Shown here piece by piece: positions 15,301 through 17,235 of a stretch of 17,235 bases of DNA. The position numbers were made by a program, and so were the translations under genes. The DNA is from Leptospira fluminis (lineage in GTDB: Bacteria; Spirochaetota; Leptospiria; Leptospirales; Leptospiraceae): positions 1 through 17,235 of the forward strand of contig NZ_RQEV01000005.1 in the NCBI RefSeq assembly GCF_004771275.1, read 5' to 3'. A model generated the notes under the pieces. It was not told the DNA's origin and did not search any database. It saw only the letters and a list, made by a program, of their open reading frames with translations. How positions within the stretch are numbered: position 1 is the first letter of the stretch; each line of letters begins with the position of its first letter.

Positions 15301-16668
15301 GGAAAGGGATCTCCTCCTTGGATCTTAATTCCGGGGGCATCTTCTGATCCGAGTACACCAACACTGAACAATCCACAGACTGCAAGCGGCGGTGGAATCA
15401 ACGCGGGATCGACACCTGTAAACGGGATGTATTTCTATCATCCGAATCACTTGGGTTCTACAGTAATGCTCACAGACGGGTACGGAAATCCAGCACCTGG
15501 TCCTGGGCAAAGTGGAGTGAGCCATGTTACCTACGAACCGTATGGATCCATCGTCCGAAACGATTCCCTCGGCCCGGATATCTTCCGTTATAAGTTTACG
15601 GGTCAGCAAGAGGACTTAGAGACGAATCTCTTGTATTATAGGGCACGCCACTATGATCCGAACTTGGGCCGTTTTATAGAAGCGGATAGGCATGTGAATT
15701 TCTCCTCCGTCAATGGAATGGACAAATACATGTATGTAGGAGGAAACCCTGTAGATCGGATCGATCCGTCTGGGAATTCCTGGTTGAGTGGGGCAATAGC
15801 CGGGTTAGGGAAATCGATTTTAGGCGGGTTTACGGCCCTTCTGAAAGGGCTTGGAAGGACTCTGTCTACGATTTCTAAGCTTTCCTTTAGAAACCTTGGC
15901 ACTGCGATTGCTCATTCGGATTACGGAGTGGGCCTAACCAGGCTAGGCTACGGTCTTCGAAACAGTGATCTCGGGAAAATGCTAACACGAAATCGGGAAG
16001 CGATTTACGAAACGATTGGAGCCTTTTTCCTTTTGCCGGTCGCGGGTTTGGCAATCATTGGGGCGACAATAATAAACCCGGTGGGAACAATCGGTTATAT
16101 CGGAGGAGGTTTAAGCAAGTCTTCCTTCAATAACATGCATTGGAGAACTAAGGCTGCGAATCGAGGATTCCAGAATGGAACCAAGATCCAATTGGGACTC
16201 GATGCCGCGGGAATTCTTGCTGCCGGTGCGGTTGAATTCGGAGTAGTGGACGCGATTTCCTCCGGATTCGACTCTGTTTTAGCTACGATTGATTCCGGGA
16301 TAGAATGGCTTGGGGACAATTGGGTTCCGTTTACGGATGCTGTTGAGGGATTTATTGACAAAGTTATCGATAAAGCCGGAGAAGCTGCTTTTAGGGTACT
16401 GACAGAAGATTACAGCTTTGGTTGGACTCACATTCCATATATACAAGAAGTATCAATTCCGTTGTGGACAGTCCCTTGGGGTCAGGGGGCTTTTGCTTAT
16501 GGATTGGGGCACGACTTCAATTATTCGAAGATAACATTAGGAGATTATTTGGGAGAAGTTGCACAGGCCTACGTGGAAGATATGTTTACTTTAGCATTAT
16601 TTAATTCTCAAACGCCAGTATCTGCTTTCCTTGCAGGATTGGGAAAAGTTAGAAGAATTTTATTTTAA
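9355..16668 (+). CDS. giant SpvB / VCBS / YD-RHS repeat protein with polymorphic toxin-like tip
   Basis: The 2437-residue protein has these parts in order: an N-terminal hydrophobic signal or anchor (about 24-45); an SpvB-like domain from about 60 with IPLEIPPGTKGIEPKLSLTY and SNGILGRGW (about 92-100); a six-cysteine segment (C388-C430); seven D-x-(D/N)-G-(D/N) VCBS/FG-GAP calcium-type motifs (about 443, 497, 574, 619, 803, 853, 919) interrupted by a coiled coil (about 640-775); many YD repeats (about 1200-1850); two transmembrane helices (about 1922-1943 and 1957-1975); the RHS core end with HLGST, RYKFTGQQEDLETNLLYYRA and YDPNLGRF (about 2029-2115) closing at DPSG (about 2136-2139); and a tip of about 298 residues. 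The tip holds a hydrophobic, glycine-rich section and H2386-D2387-F-N-Y2390 with VEDM (D2409), like phospholipase A2. RHS shells enclose and deliver C-terminal toxins. ATG at 9355 follows GAGCGGGG; 9277 is a longer alternative. Confidence 0.93.
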   Translation: MSAFALKIETWNLGFIKRFWIRVGLPVFILVFLSNFSIVSSVLRMLGSLPPQPLPKVVVSADGKAVTNIPLEIPPGTKGIEPKLSLTYASEASNGILGRGWILEGNDFIVRDPSFGVKYSGSDSYISSIGGQLVDISGSKSIYHSRKETFVRYYPNGTCGDGPCSWTAIDKTGLTYTFGGTSDSQILAIGQSGAIRIWAVSKVQDPFGNGYTVQYTQDGTGAYYPAIISYNNRSIQFSYESRPDVIPDYSQGTIVNLTQRLNTISVYTNGSLLREYEFGYSQGTVTGGSLLAWLRRDGNNAFGNESYDDLVFTYNSQGNGGFSSSLVSYGSFQFGDGTDVFIPNPNVLLSQTSPQNNLPEFPIPSPSTKIVTGMQYTVQIPVSDRNSCNIGLLACACILYAPCWHYDPIYQGNLQIACSTYNAWGGYNSCTYGVKAALTGWLQMDVNGDGVLDFVALTGDEMTGTIHLSATPIKYNGIPTTFTSSSIPIHYNTFYSVADIDGNGMTDFVYENGGTLWVVYSYGTSFSSPQNFSNVSLNTINGSLTSFNPYMYVYNPAVDTKQLTSNIPAKDYLADMNGDGLEDFIHYDGSSFQIYINKKGSFASPIGISAPQGTYLNQFQDIDGDGKAEYVTVTVNFTNANIQALQQAVANDNTKLSGLQTDYNNQLTTLNAVFAATSSSNLPSNAKIQSLVSYYQADTVDNFSADISLLNQVLAGTATLPLASTKLTGFQNDLQSAYSQLYSPVLQDLQTQQSALNSAIAVAYANNQAQTVLQVSYFNLSNGTANTITNTLSASVDAFRSFLVDMNGDGRADLVSIIGNEVIVYLNTVSGFASPNTTALNTSDGTKVNQFNFGDVNGDKLNDLVLYNISTQRIETYLSNGKSFNTMSGVYNFGALSSVVNKDNNGYVTSATTYQITVQDLNGDSAADVSVGYLSADLTSGQIFYSLNSVRTSPEDSLANLANGTGQTTNILYGLVSAQSGGVRVGSGSYPNLPNTTPDFVVTSLVEDLTNGITNNSVFTYKDSRFYLGVRGIARSLGFASIQETDLNTGFYSVNAYNQSSYRLSGQKDSESRYNSSGNLVQQTLNSGYTYPNPFGTEIEFPTNVSLSYYQNGSLYLTKNQAIAFDSYGNAISSTETAGSHTLVTQNTYFNDTTNWRMGRVLETKTFVDGGLSGDTLLTYNGDLVFSKTEFPGTSAALSTGYTYDSYGNPISVTDPAGAATTFVYDTTLNLFQTQKTNALGHTTSITYNLDLGVPISATDANGAVSYKTYDGYKRPLTVTFAGESSWNESFTYNNVGRFDLTNLSNNESVTKQIRDNVTGTTSILTSYIDPLGNEVRSEANTPVAGVNLINETSFDYIKRVVSRKSNTYVTGITPSYSQYYYAHPDNLLSSVDTPDAAGTITTSVTYSGLTTTMNRTYPGGTVRTNSQVKNELGQVISKTDNGKTLSYTYETHGQLSSATDPEGNVSTFGYDSAGRKISSRDPNSGAVNYTFDSSGRISTQTDARGKTLTFGYDALSRISSMTPSGGETPVLYTYDDPTSSFGKGRLSHVSDGTGTTSFNYNVQGRTIEQKKTIDDLIVFVRSNYDSLGRPLTITYPDGTKIHNNYSVNNYISDVSMDSADGTSTGYTVVSYQGPILGSANPIVRRTTGNGVTMDISFEPIHLRPMSIVTKKSDGTTLGNVNYAYDSIGNIASITDNVTPQRNESFSYDSWNRLVQATGIYGTQNYSYTDGGKLTQKGDIALSYSDSNHVNAVTQSNSTSTGPLSYSYDASGNMISRNGDTLRYDSFGKMVEYDPNGGGQFLYYYDFAGTRVKKVSATSGVVTYSFGDLYEIVRNPGNPEQHTLYIRGNQGDLVSQVSRNNAVLISSNENAVNVAKSNLADQICSAAIGGTCQRIWKENVVKGVRGFFAFSAFFHRGIPTDLFAISYYLFLLVLLYAAYPLLLKGNEILQRAKLLGFSAPVLLLSFVVVFTVQNCNGFLSGSGKGSPPWILIPGASSDPSTPTLNNPQTASGGGINAGSTPVNGMYFYHPNHLGSTVMLTDGYGNPAPGPGQSGVSHVTYEPYGSIVRNDSLGPDIFRYKFTGQQEDLETNLLYYRARHYDPNLGRFIEADRHVNFSSVNGMDKYMYVGGNPVDRIDPSGNSWLSGAIAGLGKSILGGFTALLKGLGRTLSTISKLSFRNLGTAIAHSDYGVGLTRLGYGLRNSDLGKMLTRNREAIYETIGAFFLLPVAGLAIIGATIINPVGTIGYIGGGLSKSSFNNMHWRTKAANRGFQNGTKIQLGLDAAGILAAGAVEFGVVDAISSGFDSVLATIDSGIEWLGDNWVPFTDAVEGFIDKVIDKAGEAAFRVLTEDYSFGWTHIPYIQEVSIPLWTVPWGQGAFAYGLGHDFNYSKITLGDYLGEVAQAYVEDMFTLALFNSQTPVSAFLAGLGKVRRILF

Positions 16669-16676
16669 TTTGCGAT

Positions 16677-17204
16677 ATGCTAGGATTGAATTTCAAAAGA
16701 TACTTAATTATCTTCTTTTTGTTCAACTGTATTACTTCGTACGAAAAGAAGTTAAATGGTAACACCTCGATTGATCGGGTAAAGATAGACGTAATTAAGA
16801 ATTGTGCAGTGATTTTGGATTATAAATTGAATGAAGTAAGTCCAGAAAAGCTGCTTAAATCTGAAAAAGAAATGCGTAGGAAAAAAATATCCGAAGTGTC
16901 GGAAGATTATTTAGTAAAATCTCTCGGCCGTTCTCCGGTTTGGATTTCCGATGATAACAGTATTGCGAAAAATAAAGGCAATTTATGTGAATTTACTATC
17001 ATTATTTACGATGAAGTTGGAATTTACTCTCCAGATTTTTTCTTTTTCATTGGTTTTCCATATTTGGAAAGGGAAGTCCTGGATTTGAGAGGAAACCTAG
17101 TTGGTAAAAATAATGAATGCACCGTTAAGGCTTCTTCACGAAATGGAACTTCCATGAATATGTCTATTTCAACGGATCGACAGCTTGTAATCCAACTTCT
17201 CTAG
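16677..17204 (+). CDS. small lipoprotein, candidate immunity protein for the RHS tip
   Basis: The 175-residue protein begins MLGLNFKRYLIIFFLFNCIT, a basic n-region and hydrophobic core with a plausible lipobox LFNC at C18. The mature part has no family I recognise; it includes a strand-rich middle (CEFTIIIYDEVGIYSPDFFF) and further cysteines. It starts 8 bases after the RHS stop and is AT-rich (18 G+C of 60 at 16801-16860), like the end of the RHS gene and unlike its body (27 of 60 at 14221-14280). Position and composition fit an immunity gene travelling with the tip, and envelope attachment would suit protection from a lipid-attacking toxin. That role is inferred from position only. There is no strong ribosome-binding site, so translation may be coupled to the RHS gene. 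Confidence 0.72.
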   Translation: MLGLNFKRYLIIFFLFNCITSYEKKLNGNTSIDRVKIDVIKNCAVILDYKLNEVSPEKLLKSEKEMRRKKISEVSEDYLVKSLGRSPVWISDDNSIAKNKGNLCEFTIIIYDEVGIYSPDFFFFIGFPYLEREVLDLRGNLVGKNNECTVKASSRNGTSMNMSISTDRQLVIQLL

Positions 17205-17235
17205 CCAGCAACGCATTTACAGTGAATGGAGCAAG

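Noticed and set aside
1..17235. CRISPR arrays, tRNA or rRNA genes, transposase genes
   Set aside because: No regularly spaced repeats, cloverleaf-like segments, rRNA-like stretches or transposase-like proteins were seen.
17205..17235. Possible start of another RHS fragment at the right edge
   Set aside because: Only 31 bases remain; one frame reads SNAFTVNGA, too short to support a call.

Overview
The window looks like a chromosomal segment of a Leptospira species. The grounds are a very large SpvB/VCBS/RHS protein of the type common in leptospires, several Sec or lipoprotein signal peptides, a kelch-type lipoprotein beside an outer-membrane-barrel-like protein, and a moderate GC content (27 of 60 bases at 14221-14280). 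The genus is inferred from protein style and not from a marker gene.

Left part (1-1272). A truncated XRE-type regulator runs off the left edge on the minus strand. Divergent from it is a two-gene operon, a TM2-domain membrane protein and a secreted protein of unknown function, joined by an ATGA overlap. An 18-bp perfect palindrome and a candidate promoter lie between the regulator and the operon. A hairpin terminator closes the operon.

Accessory island (about 1273-5940). A complete small tyrosine recombinase on the minus strand is followed by four plus-strand genes: a zinc-ribbon/DUF4145 protein, a GIY-YIG nuclease with a DUF4357-like tail, a small lipoprotein, and an ApeA-like HEPN protein with an intact R-x4-H motif. 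The cargo is AT-rich (17 G+C of 60 at 5341-5400). The mix of recombinase, nuclease and HEPN genes suggests a small mobile island with possible anti-phage or RNA-cleaving functions. The recombinase ribosome-binding site sits in one arm of a 9-bp hairpin.

Envelope operon (5977-9125, minus strand). In transcription order: a beta-barrel-like protein with two small SH3/Sm-like repeats, a kelch/fibronectin-like lipoprotein, a TPR-like protein with a C-terminal membrane anchor, and a small DUF551-like protein. Overlapping or near-touching reading frames indicate co-transcription.

RHS locus (9355-17204, plus strand). A 2437-residue SpvB-VCBS-YD/RHS protein ends in a variable tip of about 300 residues after the RHS core. 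The tip carries an HDxxY motif resembling phospholipase A2. An AT-rich small lipoprotein gene starts 8 bases after it, where an immunity gene would be expected. The last section of the tip and this gene are compositionally different from the RHS body, as expected for an exchangeable toxin-immunity pair.
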